This document shows positions 43,479-55,802 of a DNA stretch of 64,000 bases, one piece after another. Location of the stretch: contig JAFEMH010002594.1 in NCBI GenBank assembly GCA_022495995.1, positions 124,001 to 188,000 on the forward strand. The letters run 5' to 3'. A program made the translations under genes and the position numbers. The stretch is from Adenophora triphylla var. japonica. Taxonomy: Eukaryota; Streptophyta; Magnoliopsida; Asterales; Campanulaceae. Below the pieces are notes generated by a model. It saw nothing but the letters and a program-made list of their open reading frames with translations. It made no database searches and was not told the DNA's origin. How positions within the stretch are numbered: position 1 is the stretch's first letter; each line of letters opens with the position of its first letter.

Positions 43479-44794
43479 CTTGTTCAATATGTGTTTGTGT
43501 TTTGGTCTAGCCCTTATGGTATTTTGTTCTATATATAGTGTTTTTCATATTAGTTCTGCATTTTGTATTGTAACATATTCCTTTTTGAATTTTGAGGACC
43601 ATATTTTGACTTTTGAGTTCTTGCCTTTTTTGCCTATACCCTTAAAATCTATTGACTCAGCTACAAATTTTAAAACTTTGGTGTGCTACATTTGATATGG
43701 ATCAATGAACATTTTATTCTATAATATCTCGAATAACATTCGAGTCACCAATGAGGGGAATATGGTAACATATGTTGATCCTCTTAAAAAAAGAAAAACA
43801 AAAATTGGAGTAATATTTTGCAACCATAGTTCATTGATTGGTAGTCGGACCGATTTCAAACCACTACCGTCTTACTTATTTAGCTGCATTATTCCAGTAA
43901 ATGAATTCCAGACAAATCAATAAATCAATGACATGTAAAAAGTATGCTAAACAGTGTAAAATAAAGAGATTTTTCACGTCCTCAGTGTAAGTTTTATATG
44001 GAGTGCTAAAAAATTTACGTCACATTTTATTATAAATGGAGTGCTTAAAAATTTACGTCACATTTTATTATAATACAAAAATGTATTTTTATATTCGTTC
44101 AAAATATTTTACAGTTAGTATCACTATTCACCAGTCCAAATTTGCCACCACGACGATTAACCGCTTTGACTCTTTGTTCTGGTTGCAGCTCGAAGAGCAA
44201 GCCCTACCTCTCAGCTAGCAGAAGAACACAGTCAATGTCAATCGTATAGTCGTGTATAGAGCAGTGTTAGGAGCACAAAATGTTAATTTTTTTTTTTTTT
44301 TTTAACTTGTTGATTGATGTTTATATCATTTAAGACATGGTCCCACATAATAAACACTATGACTACCCACTAAAATTTTGTGAGCATATTTTATTTTATG
44401 CCCCAACTTAACTTTAAGGTATTGAGCTTAATTTGGTTGGGCCTGATCTAGGCTCATTATGGGCCTGGAATGGAAACATGAACTCTGCAAGTGGTATCAG
44501 TCTGGGCTTGCGCGCCTCTTTCATGTCCTTTTTTTTTAATTTGTTATTTCCATTAAAAGAGGCCCTTACCACATATTTTTACGGGGCTTTAACCAATAAA
44601 TCCCTCAATCAAATGAAGTCAACCAATAAATACAGACATTTTTGAACAAAAATATCCCTAACCGCAATTCTTGCACGTACCAGCGCCTTATGCGCTTAAT
44701 GGGTGAAGATTATGATCCGCTGTTTTGCACTCTCTATGCACTCCCTCCCTCTTTCTCTCTATTCCTTTTTTTCCCAATTAATAAAAACATCAAC
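43479..44794. other. Intergenic stretch with a 39-bp duplication
   Basis: No gene with a recognisable domain. A roughly 39-bp unit (ATGGAGTGCT, then AATTTACGTCACATTTTATT) is duplicated in tandem at about 43998-44075. The small ORFs lack family features. Confidence 0.5.
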
Positions 44795-45290
44795 AACTGT
44801 GAAATTTGTCCTACAGTTGTTCTAAAAGAATGACATAAATAACTGAAAAATTTACAACACAGTTATAACATAAACCAACTCTAATCATGAACAACTGTGA
44901 AAACCTAGAAAACATTAATTTGAAGTAGAATTTTCAGTTTATAACATAAACCAACACAGTTATAACATAAACCAATTATATTTCACAGTTATTTAAATAA
45001 CTGTGAAATAGAATTCACAGTTATTTACACCAAAACGTGTGTCCAAGTTTCATGAGAAATATTAGTTGTTCATCGAACTCTAACCAAAATAATTGTGAAA
45101 TACACATCACAGTTCAAAAATTTATCAGTTGTTTAAACAAAATAACTATGAAATACTCATTACAGTTATTTCACAAACAATGCATAAGGATGAACAAGTG
45201 TGAAAACGTATAAAACATTAATGTGAAATAGAATTCTCAGTTATAACATAAATTAACACAGTTATAATGTAAACAAATTATATTTTACCA
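44795..45290. repeat. Block of AACTGTGAAA / TTTCACAGTT repeats
   Basis: At least twelve full or partial copies of AACTGTGAAA in both orientations, plus CACAGTTATAAC words (44876, 44956, 45259). The centre, 44979-45010, is a perfect 32-bp palindrome with core TTATTTAAATAA. Such dense short direct and inverted motifs resemble subterminal regions of CACTA or other DNA transposons, but I see no CACTA ends or transposase. Confidence 0.65.
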
Positions 45291-45860
45291 AATAAGAATA
45301 TTTTTATCGTAATTCAGAACTTTCCATGTATTAAAGAAAAAAAAACTTCGTCTATAGTCCATAGAATTCATAACCATGGGGGAACTTGTTCCTCCTCCGT
45401 AATGAACTAATAGAGATCATTGAGGAGAAGCATCACCATTGGATTGGTCGGGCCACTGATTTTCGGCGACTTCCATCACCGTTAGCTTTCACTTTCTCCA
45501 TAAATCTGTAATTCGAAATATTATTGTTAAAAAACCCTATTATAGACAATAGAAAAAGTGTGGTAAACTCAAAACGGTGAGTCTTACCAATCCTTACCGT
45601 TTAAGAATAATACATGTGCATACTTACTAGCACATAATTTTGTAACTTTGATTCTTAGTAGTCATTCTTATCGGAATTTCATTTCTCCAATAGTTTAATC
45701 ACAAACTTAATGATTAGGTGGTTGTTGGTTGAGGAAGTCTTCCTCCAAAAAGTCAAAAGCGACCCGATTGGCCGACAAAGAGTAGAAGCGCTTTCATTTC
45801 TTTTGAACCTCCATAGTTCATTTATTAGGATTTCTGTATAAAAATACAACTAGCGACAAG
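45291..45860. other. Spacer, no gene recognised
   Basis: AT-rich with a moderately GC stretch at 45415-45500. Nothing that can be named. Confidence 0.35.
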
Positions 45861-46109
45861 ATGCAGTCATCAGGGTTTTCATGGCAGAAATTGTGTCATG
45901 AATTTTCACTAGCTGAGATTGAATCAACCACGCAAAACTTTGATGAGGAATTGGTCATTGGTCGGGGTGGATTTGGGAAGGTTTATAGAGGTGCCTTTCT
46001 TGATGGTTTAAACGGTTACTGTTGCGCGATTTGGGGCTTATACACGTTGATACAATCGAGGAAGATGTATGCCGACCCGTTGCAATTTGGGGGAGAAGAC
46101 AACGCTTAG
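45861..46109 (+). pseudogene. Receptor-like kinase fragment (kinase N-lobe)
   Basis: About 50 of 82 residues match a plant receptor kinase: CHEFSLAEIESTTQNFDEEL then VIGRGGFGKVYRG, the glycine-rich ATP loop (GxGGFGKVY). This wording is typical of FERONIA-like/CrRLK1L kinases. After the loop the homology ends; the VAIK lysine and the rest of the kinase are missing and the frame stops at 46109. It is a gene fragment, perhaps captured or left by a truncated duplication. An intact relative elsewhere is likely. Confidence 0.7.
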
Positions 46110-46970
<861 letters not shown>

Positions 46971-47234
46971 TCAATCATCTTTGAGGATTGATTAAAGAAC
47001 CTTTAAGCGTTAGTTATGGATGGGAGTGGGGTTAGCCGGTTAGGGGATTCGGGCCGTACAAATCAATTTCACTTTGATTTAAATTTGAGTCGTTCAATTA
47101 TAGTTTTTTCTGCACGGCTCAGCTCAATAATGAGCTGACCCCAATCTTTTGCCTAGGTAGTTTGAACAAACTTTGTTTGATAATGTTACTCTATACCTCC
47201 ACTCTTATCAAGCCAAGATCACATAAAATAAATA

Positions 47235-47766
47235 CTCCCTCCGACAATCTGCACACTTTTCTCATTGAGCGTTCCATTACAAATTTTACACTTTCTAAAA
47301 TGATAAAAAAAATTTACTATTTCACCCACTAATTTTCTCTCATACTTTACTTTTATACTCCCTCCGTCCCATAAAACCTTACCCGGTTACTACGATCTCA
47401 GTTCAACCAAGTTCAACTTTGATCAAACTTTAATATCAATTTACTTATCATAATAAAAATCTAAAAATTGTTATCTATAAAATAACCAAATGATCTATCA
47501 ATAGCAATTATTAAAATTTCATTAGAATGAATAGATTGATATTAAAGTTTGATCAAAGTTGTACTCGATTGACTTTGCACTATTCAAAATGGGAAAGGGT
47601 TTATGGGACGGAGGGAGTACTCACAACACCAATCAAATCACTATTTTCTACCCCACTTTCTCTCTCCAACCTCACTTTTCATACTCACAACACTTACTCC
47701 ATTAACTTTTTTTTTTTAATTTGCGTGCAAACAGTAACTGTGAACTTTATAGCGGGACGGAGGGAG
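47235..47766. mobile_element. Outer Stowaway-type MITE
   Basis: Starts CTCCCTCCGACAATCTGC and ends GCGGGACGGAGGGAG between TA dinucleotides (47233-47234, 47767-47768). Without the nested insert it is about 270 bp. It was split by a second MITE at 47358-47617. Confidence 0.78.
47358..47617. mobile_element. Inner Stowaway-type MITE
   Basis: 260 bp, CTCCCTCCGTCCCATAAA ... TTTATGGGACGGAGGGAG, perfect 18-bp terminal inverted repeats, TA target sites at 47356-47357 and 47618-47619. It sits inside the outer MITE and has its own inverted TTTGATCAAA words. Confidence 0.88.
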
Positions 47767-47871
47767 TATTATTTATTTTATTAATTAATCTAAAATAAAT
47801 ATCGTGTTTCTGAATAATTTTGTTTATGAAGTGGTGAAGAGAATTTGTGGGGGGGGGGTGTGGGGGAGGGG

Positions 47872-48391
47872 GGTAGGGATGACCGCGGTTTGGAGTCGAA
47901 CCGAGCTAAATCGTGTGGTTTGGTTTGGTTTTTAGACATAAGTGTTTTAGCTCGGTTTGAAAAATTAACAGACCATGTGGTTTAGCTCAGCTTGTGGTTT
48001 GACACTCCTAAATCGAACCGAATCAAACAGTTTAAGATCGAATCGCGGTTTGAAATCGTGAAACCGAGTCATTAAACCGAAACGTGAAACTAAGCCATAA
48101 ACCGAACCATGAAACCGCAATTCTAACAGTCCCTTCAAAGTTTTAGTTAATCTCAGCCATTAATTTTCAAAAACCCTAATAACAAATAAACAAACCGTGG
48201 TCTAGATAGCGGTTTGGACCGTGGTCTAAACCGCAAATCAAATCGCGGTTTAGATCGAATCATAGCGGTTTGGTTTAACTCGGTTTGAATTTTTTTATAA
48301 TTTAGCCCAATTTCTCAAAATCGATGCTAGCGATTTGACTTCTAAATTTATTCAAACTGAGCTAAATCGAACCATTTCCACCCGGGGGTGG
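47872..48391. mobile_element. Probable hAT-type MITE rich in AACCG/CGGTT
   Basis: The left end TAGGGATGACCGCGG and, inverted at the right, CCACCCCCGGGTGGAAATGG recall hAT termini (CAGGGGTGGAAAT). Subterminal GAGCTAAATCG (47908) and its match GAGCTAAATCGAACC (48360) occur at both sides. The interior is packed with AAACCG, CGGTTTGG and AACCGAA in both orientations. Exact ends and the 8-bp duplication could not be fixed. Confidence 0.55.
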
Positions 48392-48457
48392 TGGAGGGGA
48401 TAGTTGGAATGGAACATCCAAAAAAGGAGTTATGAAATGGTCGGTTGGTATTGAATA

Positions 48458-48744
48458 CTCCCTCCGTCCCAGCGAAAGAGTCGGTAAATTTGTCCGACAC
48501 GCAAAATAAGAAATGTGATGTAGGAAAGAGAAAAAGTTTAAATGTTGTGAGTATGAAAAATTAAATAGGAGAGAGAATGAGTGGGAGGTGATGTAAGAAA
48601 AATAATGTTGTGAGTGTAAAAGTAAAGTAGGAGAGAGAATGAGTGGAGAGAATAGTGATTTAAGGTTTCCTTTTTGGGAAAGTGGCTTTTTAAATGGGAC
48701 GCCCAAAAAGGAAATAAATGGCTCTTTCGCTGGGACGGAGGGAG
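48458..48744. mobile_element. Third Stowaway-type MITE
   Basis: 287 bp, CTCCCTCCGTCCCAGCGAAA ... inverted at the right, TA duplications 48456-48457 and 48745-48746. The terminal repeats are over 20 bp and nearly perfect. Confidence 0.88.
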
Positions 48745-48746
48745 TA

Positions 48747-49278
48747 TAGAGATAGAGAGGTGGCGAAGACATGAATGAATTTATGTCAAAAGGAAAAATA
48801 ATCAATTAAACTCTTCACATGTGTGCATGTGAAATCAATCCTTCTCTTGATTATGAGAATCTATCTACACATTTTGTTGACCCTAACCCTCTTCTTTGAA
48901 CCAATGTACCACACCACACATTTATCTCGTTAAAATAAATACAAAGGCGGGGCAGAGTCATGAATTTTAACTCGCGTCCGATAAAAATATGAGATGAGAT
49001 TTCATCTCAGATTAATTGACAATGAGAAAATAGTCTAAGATTTTACATGTGTAAAAAACTTGTTCTGATACGAAAATATATAAAGTCTGAAATTTCATTC
49101 TCAAAATCAAAATCAAATGACTATGAAATGAGTAACCAAATATTTTTATGTATCCAGTAGAATGCTTATTTATTCCTGTGGAATAAGTATTTCATCTGTT
49201 TCGTCAAGGTTAATGAGATACAAAAGTAGTAATTTCTAGAAAAAAAGGAGAACATGAGTTGTCAGAAAATATTTATGA
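48747..49278. other. Spacer, no gene recognised
   Basis: AT-rich, nothing gene-like on either strand. Confidence 0.4.
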
Positions 49279-49283
49279 CATCT

Positions 49284-49783
49284 TGTTAGAAAAGAGTCTA
49301 TGTAAAAAATAGAAAACAAGCAACAATCACACAATAATATAAGAGTATACGTGGTTCACCAATATGTCCACAGATATAGGGAGAGAATATTATTATCTTC
49401 TTCAAAACCGATTACAATCTCTAATCTAATGCACAAACTATTGACAAAGAATTCACATCTGTGCAAATCATATATCTAAAGAAACAGATAATCAAAATAA
49501 ACTACAAACATGATTGGGGGTATGCTCTATTTATATGCCCTACTTCTAACCCTTCAGAGCTTTCAACCCTAAAACAATTTATGTCGCTGATAGGCCTCTT
49601 CCGGACTAGTGACGCGATTGCCTCATGGTAGGGCGCGATCGCTCCCTTTTTGGCAGAAACTTGGTGCGGTCACGCGCTACTCTTGGCACGGTCGCTCCCC
49701 CTTGACTATGTCAGGAATTCCAAATTTGATTGTTTAATCCCCTAATTTAGGCGTCCCCAAGTTAGATGACACCAAACCCAACA
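49284..49783 (-). repeat. Copia-C 3' LTR
   Basis: 500 bp, TGTTAGAAAAG ... AACCCAACA on plus. The minus TATA box (TATAAATAG) is at 49527-49535. Holds GCGCGATCGCTCCC (49633) and variants at 49663 and 49686. The minus-strand purine tract AAGGTGGAGATT adjoins it at 49784-49795. Confidence 0.92.
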
Positions 49784-49848
49784 AATCTCCACCTTGACAT
49801 CTAACCTCCGAATCATAAATAGATCTCCCCCTCTGCCCCAGATGCTAT

Positions 49849-50385
49849 CTAATAGTTGTGAACATTCAGCAAGTCCAGACAATGTTGGAACTTGCTAGTC
49901 AGAACGGACTTCGTGAACATGTCAGCAGAATTGTCCGCAGTACCCACTTTCTTCACCTTGATCCGCTTCTCACTTCTCAAAAATTGATATCTCATATCTA
50001 TGTGCTTGATCCTCTCGTGATTAACTTGATCCTTGGCCAAACAAATTACATTCAAACTGTCACAAAATATTGTAGCCTTATCCTGATTAAACCCAAGGTC
50101 AATGATCAAACCCTTTAGCCATATCCCCTCTTTAGTAGCTTTTGTTAATGCCATGTACTCCGCCTTCGTAGTAGACAATGTCACCGTAGATTGTAGAGTA
50201 GTGTTCCAACTGACAACTGACCCACCAAGAGTGAACACATACCCGATCATAGATCTTCTTGTGTCAACATCCCCATAGTAGTCTGAATCACAATAACCCT
50301 CAACTACACATTTTATACCACCTTCATAAATGAGCCCAACATCTGATATACCCTTAAGGTACCTGAAGATCCTTTTCACTGCTCA
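49849..50385 (-). pseudogene. Copia-C RNase H
   Basis: The translation shows GYCDSDYYGDVDTRRSMIGY, SWNTTLQSTVTLSTTKAEYM, then IFCDSLNVICLAKDQ and HIDMRYQFLR: Copia RNase H with the usual DSD/E/D pattern. It runs to TSKFQHCLDLL, the end of pol. Separated from RT by a stop near 50380. Confidence 0.88.
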
Positions 50386-51472
50386 TCAATGTTTCTTACC
50401 AGGATTCCCTATAAATCTTCTAACAACACTAACAGCATGAGCAAGATCTGACCTATTGCAAACCATAACATACATCAAACTACCAACTGCACTAGTATAG
50501 GGTATTCGAGCTATGTACTCTTTCTCCTTATCTGACTTAGGTGCAAATGCAACCGACAAACATGTATTCGCTGCACTCGGAGAATCTAATAGCTTTGCTG
50601 TATACATGCCAAACCTCTCTAAAACTTTCTTGATGTAATCTTTCTGGGATAAGAACAGTTTTCGTTGGCTTCTATCCTTATAGATTTCCATACCCAGAAT
50701 TTTCTTTGCCGCACATCCAAATCCTTCATCTCGAACTCTGCAGACAGTAGACCCTTCAACTTCTGAATATCTGACTTCTTGACAGCCGCTATCAACATAT
50801 CGTCAACATAAAGAACCAGATAGATGATCGAACCATCCACTAACTTATTGTGATACACACAACAGTCATACGCGCTCCTTGTATAGCCAGTCTCTGTTAT
50901 ATAGCTGTCAAACCGATTGTGCCACTTCCTAGGCGATTGCTTGAGTCCATATAAGGACTTCTTCAACCTGCACACATAGTCTTCTTTTCCCGGAACCTGA
51001 AACCCATCTAGTTTATAAATCTCCTTTTCCAACTCTCCATTTATAAAAGTTGTTTTCACATCTAGCTGCTCGAGCTCCAAATCCTGATGTGCCACCATTG
51101 CTAATAGCACTCTGATAGAAGTGTGTCTAACCACTGGTGAAAAAATCTCATTGTAGTCAACGCTCCCTTGTTGTGTGAAATCCCTTGCAAATACATGAGC
51201 TTTATACTTGACCCCCTCTGATGGTGACATACCTTCCTTCTTCTTGAAGACCCACTTCAAGTCACAATCTTTCTGCCCTCTGGCCTCTCGGTTATCTCCC
51301 ATGTCGAATTCTTGTGAAGTGACTCCATCTCGTCCCCCATAGCTGCATGCCACTGGGTGGACTCTGAACATGTAACCGCTTCCTTGAAAGTAGTTAGCTT
51401 CGAAGCATTGGGCTCCACTTCCTCAGCAACCTGAAGTGAATAAGACACCATGTTTTCAAAACCATACCTCAC
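50386..51472 (-). pseudogene. Copia-C reverse transcriptase
   Basis: 51472-51257 and 51371-50619 in different frames give TFKEAVTCSESTQWHAAMGD, KWVFKKKEG, FSPVVRHTSIRVLLAMVAHQ, QLDVKTTFINGELEKEIY, SLYGLKQSPRKWHNRFDSYI and the catalytic YVDDMLIA (about 50797-50820). The thumb continues in a shifted frame (50691-50386: EIYKDRSQRKLFLSQKDYI). The FARDFTQQ block replaces the usual VAKGFTQ. Non-functional through frameshifts. Confidence 0.88.
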
Positions 51473-51540
51473 TGGAGGCTTTTCAAAATTAGCCCGTCTT
51501 ACCTCTCTTGAGCTAACCCATATCCCTCGGAAACTGGTGA

Positions 51541-52616
51541 TTAACTTTCTGGTGCTTCTGTTTCTGACGATTGATCCTGATGAAAATCTGACTGTGTACT
51601 GCTCAACTCTGAAGTATCTTGTAGCTCCACCTGTTTATCAATACTACCAACACCTGATACAACCACATATCTCATAATAGTGTTAAGCACAAAGTTTTCA
51701 TCAAAAACAACATTCCTGCTTCTTATTACCCTACCCTCTGCTGGAGACCAAATCCGGTATCCCTTGACACCATCTCTATAACCCATGAAGACTCATTTTC
51801 TAGCCCTCGGTTCCAACTTCCCATCATGCACATGATAATAAGTAGTAAAACCAAATCCATTAAATTAGATTAATCAACAGGTTTACCTGACCATACCTCA
51901 TTGGGAACTTTGAGACTGATACCTGTATGTGGTCTGCGATTTATCAAGTAACATGATGTACTAATCGCTTCTGCCCATAAATGCCTAGACAACCCTGTAT
52001 TGGAGAGCATGCACCTTGTCCTAGCCAACAATGTCTGATTCATGCGCTCTGCTACACTATTTTGATGTGATGTACCCCTGATAGTGAGATGTCTAGAAAT
52101 TCCCACTTGCTTACAGAACTCATCGAACTCAGCACTACAGAACTCCAACCCATTATCTGTTCGGAGTCGCTTAATCTTCTTCCCTGTTTGATTTTCCATT
52201 GATGTCTTCCACCGTCTGAAATTGGTGAGAACCTAACTCTTGTGTTTCATAATAATTACCCAAGTCTTCCTCGAGTAGTCATCAATCATGTACAAGAAAT
52301 ACCTGTGACCCCTCAATGATTCCTGACGTGAAGATCCCCAACAATCCTAGTGAATATAATCCATACTGCCATTTGTTCTATGAGCCCCCTTAGGAAATTT
52401 GCTTCGTTGCATCTTCCCAAGCACACAATGCTCGCAGAACTTAAGATCCTTAACCTTATGGCCACACAAAAGACCATGATTAGCCAATATCTGCATCTCT
52501 CTAATGCTCATGTGCCCAAGCCTAATATGCCACAACTTTGTCATATCCTCCTTGACCACTTCAGATGATACAACCAATACTGACCCAGAAAGTGTCCTTC
52601 CTTGGAGGAAATACAA
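51541..52616 (-). pseudogene. Copia-C integrase
   Basis: HIRLGHMSIREMQILANHGL and CEHCVLGKMQRSKF (zinc-binding H-H-C-C) at 52616-52347. The core at 52199-51870 has RLRTDNGLEF (catalytic Asp) and NSVAERMNQTLLARTRCMLS (Glu). The C-terminal linker with GYRDGVKGYRIWSP is at 51786-51541. A frame break at 52200-52346 removes the first catalytic Asp region. Confidence 0.85.
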
Positions 52617-52945
52617 GTAGCCCCGCTTAAGGCCCTCAGAATTACTTCAGAACCTTTGCAGACATAAACTGCTCCACCTTTACCTTTGAAACTGTACCTT
52701 TTGCTGTAGAGCTGACTAAGAGATATTAGGTTCTTCGTCATCTATGGAACACGCCTCACATCGTTCAAAGTGCAGAACTTACCATCACGAGTCTGCAGCT
52801 TGATCGAGCCAATACCAACCACCCTGCAAGTAACAATGTTGGCCATATGAATATTACCAATATCTACCTGCTTATAAGTTGTAAACCACTCTCTCCTTGT
52901 ATTGATATGATAAAAAGCCCCAGAATCAAGAATACACGCATCCGA
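52617..52945 (-). pseudogene. Copia-C protease region
   Basis: Minus-strand text from 52970 downward carries ILDSGAFYHINTRREW, a protease start with D-S-G, and 52741-52617 carries NLISLSQLYSKRY, the usual C-terminal block. Stops near 52944 and 52742 interrupt it. Confidence 0.65.
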
Positions 52946-53878
52946 CTATTTTGCAGATTCTTCTATTAATAGAGCATAGTCCCCAAGAGAGCTGCTGGTA
53001 TCAACTGCAGCAACATTAGCTTCATTGCAATTTGGAGGCTCGCCTCGCTTCTTCCTATGACAATCTGTATTCCAATGTCCATTTCCCTTGCAGTAATTAC
53101 AAACATCATCAGGTTTCGGGCCCCTATTGCCAGAAGATTTCTTCTTCTTCTTTTTATTACTAGAACCCCTGCTGCCTTCCGCAACCAATCTTGCCGTCTG
53201 ATTATCTTTACCGCTATTACTGCTTGCCTTACGAAGTAACTCTCTAGTCTTGAATGAGGATTTCACCTCCTCTAGAGTCACCGTCTCCTTACCACTGATA
53301 CTAGATTCAACGTAGTGCTCATATGATAAGGGCAAAGAAACAATAAGTATTAATGCAACATCCTTATCAGCAACCTTAGCATCTATATTACGCAGTTCAA
53401 GTAATAAACATGTAAATCTCTCTATCTGATCCCTAATGGGCGTACCTTCCTGCATTCGGAGAGAATATAACCTCTGCTTCAGATATAACTTGTTGGTCAA
53501 TGATCGTGTCAAATACATATCTTCCAACACAAGACATAAATCACCTCCGGAATCGGTATCTGGAATATCCGCTAGAACATCATCATCTAGACACATGATG
53601 ATCTTAGAGTGGGCCCTCTCATCTATCGCGATCAGATCTGCCTCTTCATTCTCTGCTATCTTCATCGCTTTCTCCGAACCTTCTGCTGTTGCAGCCGCGA
53701 CAGCACCGGTGGGAACGAATTCTGCTTTGCCTTTTGGATCCTAACGATCCCCGATTGTAGTATCCACTGGAGCTCACAAGCCCTTGTCTCTCAAAAAGGA
53801 TTTCATCTTGATTTGTCAAAGAGAAAAATTATTCTTACCATTAAACTTGTCGACCAGTGATTCAATTCCTGATCCCAT
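52946..53878 (-). pseudogene. Copia-C gag
   Basis: Most likely start ATG 53878 (minus), reading MGSGIESLVDKFNGKNNFSL, then a TGA where TGG is expected. From 53665 the frame is open: SKIIMCLDDDVLADIPD, LEDMYLTRSLTNKLYLKQRL and IRDQIERFTCLLLELRNI. The knuckle CNYCKGNGHWNTDC is near 53090, preceded by a basic patch (NKKKKKKSSGNRG). Confidence 0.85.
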
Positions 53879-53938
53879 CTTCTTTTGTAGCGTAATAACC
53901 CTATACCTTCATCAACCTGACCGACCCTGATACCAGTT

Positions 53939-54456
53939 TGTTAGAACAGAAACTATGTAGAAGATAGAAAACAAGCAACAATCACACAACACAATAGTAT
54001 ACGTGGTTCACCAACTTGGATACGTACACATGCAGAGGGAGAAAATGTTATTATCTTCTGGAAATAAATAGATTACAATCTCTATTGTAATGTACGAACT
54101 CTTGGCAAAGAATTCACAGCTTTGAAAACCCTAGATTTAGAGAAACAAATGAGCAAAATAAACTACAAACATGGTTGGGGGTAGGTTATATTTATATGCC
54201 TTACTTCTAAACATGCATGGTTTTCAACACTAAACGAATTAATTTATGCGGTTGATAGGCCTCTTCCGGACTAGGGGCGCGATCGCTCCCTTTTTTGGCA
54301 GAAACTTGTCGCGGTCGCGCGCCGTGATCAGTGCGGTCGCTCCCTTTATCCAGTAACTTGGCGCGGTCGCTCCCCTTGGCTGTACTAGGAATTTCGAATT
54401 TGCGTGTTTAACTCCTAATTTAGGCATTCACAAATTAGATGATACCAAACCCAACA
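53939..54456 (-). repeat. Copia-C 5' LTR
   Basis: 518 bp, partner of 49284-49783. The minus TATA box is at 54189-54196. Three or four GCGGTCGCTCCC-type words at 54274, 54309, 54331 and 54361. The PBS on minus (TGGTATCAG, plus 53927-53935) lies just outside. Confidence 0.92.
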
Positions 54457-54461
54457 CATCT

Positions 54462-54744
54462 AAAAAAAAAAGGTCCAAAAAGGGAAATTATTACGAAGTC
54501 TAACCAGATATATCATCCACTTAATTCCAATTAGAAAAAGTTAATTCAAAACCGTTCAAGTTCGAACTAACCAAGTTCAAACTAAAATTTCATTCATAAC
54601 AAGAGTTTGGGAAGCCGGCGAATGGAGTATGAATTAAGGTTCCAGAGCAGCAGCTACAAACCCCAACCCTGATTTATTTTCCCACTTCTATTTTAACAGC
54701 TTCGGAGTTAGTGACACCCGGTACATAAAAACTGGGATGCCAAC
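54462..54744. other. Spacer between Copia-C and Gypsy-D
   Basis: No gene recognised. Contains paired words GTTCAAGTTCGAACTAACCA and AAGTTCAAACTAA. Confidence 0.4.
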
Positions 54745-55582
54745 TGTTGAATGTAATTATAATAATATAATTATCTTTTGATCGCCTTCTATCTTTCGTA
54801 GCGCTGATGCGATTATGGAAAATGGATTGGGCCCAGTTACTAAGGTTAGGCCCAGTAATTAGTCATGGGCCGGACCCACATGGCCCAAACCGTGCAGGTG
54901 GGGCCATGACCCAGGGGCGGCCTTGGAGGTCGAGGCGACTTAGGGCAATTTGGGCGACAATGGTGAGATGTCGCTTGAGAGTTGACTGGTCAAGAGGGAA
55001 GGCTATGCGAGAAGTGCGGTAGGAGGTCAAGAAGGCATTATGATTAGACATAAGGGGGGAAGCCCGCCTTGGATAGGGCATTTGGCTTGGGGCGACATGG
55101 GTAATGTCGCCTTTTACCTTTGGTTGTCGCCCAAGCGACATGTTTTGGTGGGCATTTCCCGGCTATGCTTCGGTTAGAGCCTAGGGGCCAAACCCTAGCC
55201 GTACCTGATGGGTGATTGATGTGACAAGGTGAATAGTGAAATCCCACTAACTTGGAGTTGGTTGGGAATCCTTTGTGGATGATTGACAAGTGTCCCTCCC
55301 ATGTGCAAGGCACATGGGGGCTTGGGAGTATAAAAGGAGTGAATAGTTCATTTTGCATGGGTATGTACACTCTCTCTCCTCTTAATCTCTTTCTCTAGGG
55401 TTTACACGAATTTTATCATCTCCTTGACCTACTAACCTTACTCTCACGCCGGAGGGGTTTCGCCGGAGCCGCCCCTGGCCTAGCTTACGTGTGCGCATGT
55501 GTGTATGGACCAACCAAAGAAAGGACAGCCGTGGTATCCTCTGTTTTTAGTTCCTATGCAACCATTTTTTATGGCAGCATCA
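54745..55582 (+). repeat. Gypsy-D 5' LTR (left edge approximate)
   Basis: Ends CA just before the PBS. TATA box TATAAAAGG at 55329-55337, with the likely RNA start near 55360. The upstream part has seven GGCGAC/GTCGCC words (54934, 54953, 54969, 55091, 55105, 55125, 55135). The left edge is not confirmed by a second LTR. Confidence 0.65.
55329..55335 (+). promoter_or_regulatory. Gypsy-D LTR TATA box
   Basis: TATAAAA in a G-rich context (GGGAGTATAAAAGGAG), followed by a CTCTCTCTCCTC stretch at 55370-55381. Confidence 0.7.
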
Positions 55583-55584
55583 GT

Positions 55585-55604
55585 TGGTTCCATTGCCGGG
55601 AACT
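55585..55604 (+). other. Gypsy-D primer binding site
   Basis: TGGTTCCATTGCCGGGAACT, close to the TGGCGCCGTTGCCGGGGA PBS (tRNA-Asp type) of many plant Gypsy elements but with differences, so the exact tRNA is uncertain. Confidence 0.6.
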
Positions 55605-55793
55605 GAATTCCTTTCTTCGTTAGGTTGATTAGCCGCTGGTGGCATTTTGGAGGTCCTTTGCAGTGGTTGCAGGTGGAGGTTTGGTGTTCTTGAAGTTGAT
55701 GTACTGTTTAAGTTGCCCAGAAGTTACGTCCCAGGTTGTTGTTGGTATTGGGTTAGTGGGTGGTCATTTTATAGCTGCCTGCAGTTCTAGAAA
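55605..55793 (+). other. Gypsy-D leader
   Basis: Short untranslated leader, G/T-rich, no ORF of note. Confidence 0.5.
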
Positions 55794-55802
55794 GTGATCA
55801 GA

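Larger units (their letters stand above)
49284..54456 (-). mobile_element. Copia-C: complete but decayed Ty1/Copia element
   Basis: 5173 bp with two LTRs (49284-49783, 53939-54456) and the target duplication CATCT on both sides (49279-49283, 54457-54461). PBS and polypurine tract are present on the minus strand. The order is gag, protease, integrase, RT, RNase H. The LTRs agree only to about four fifths by eye, so it is an old insertion. The coding frame is broken many times. Confidence 0.93.
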
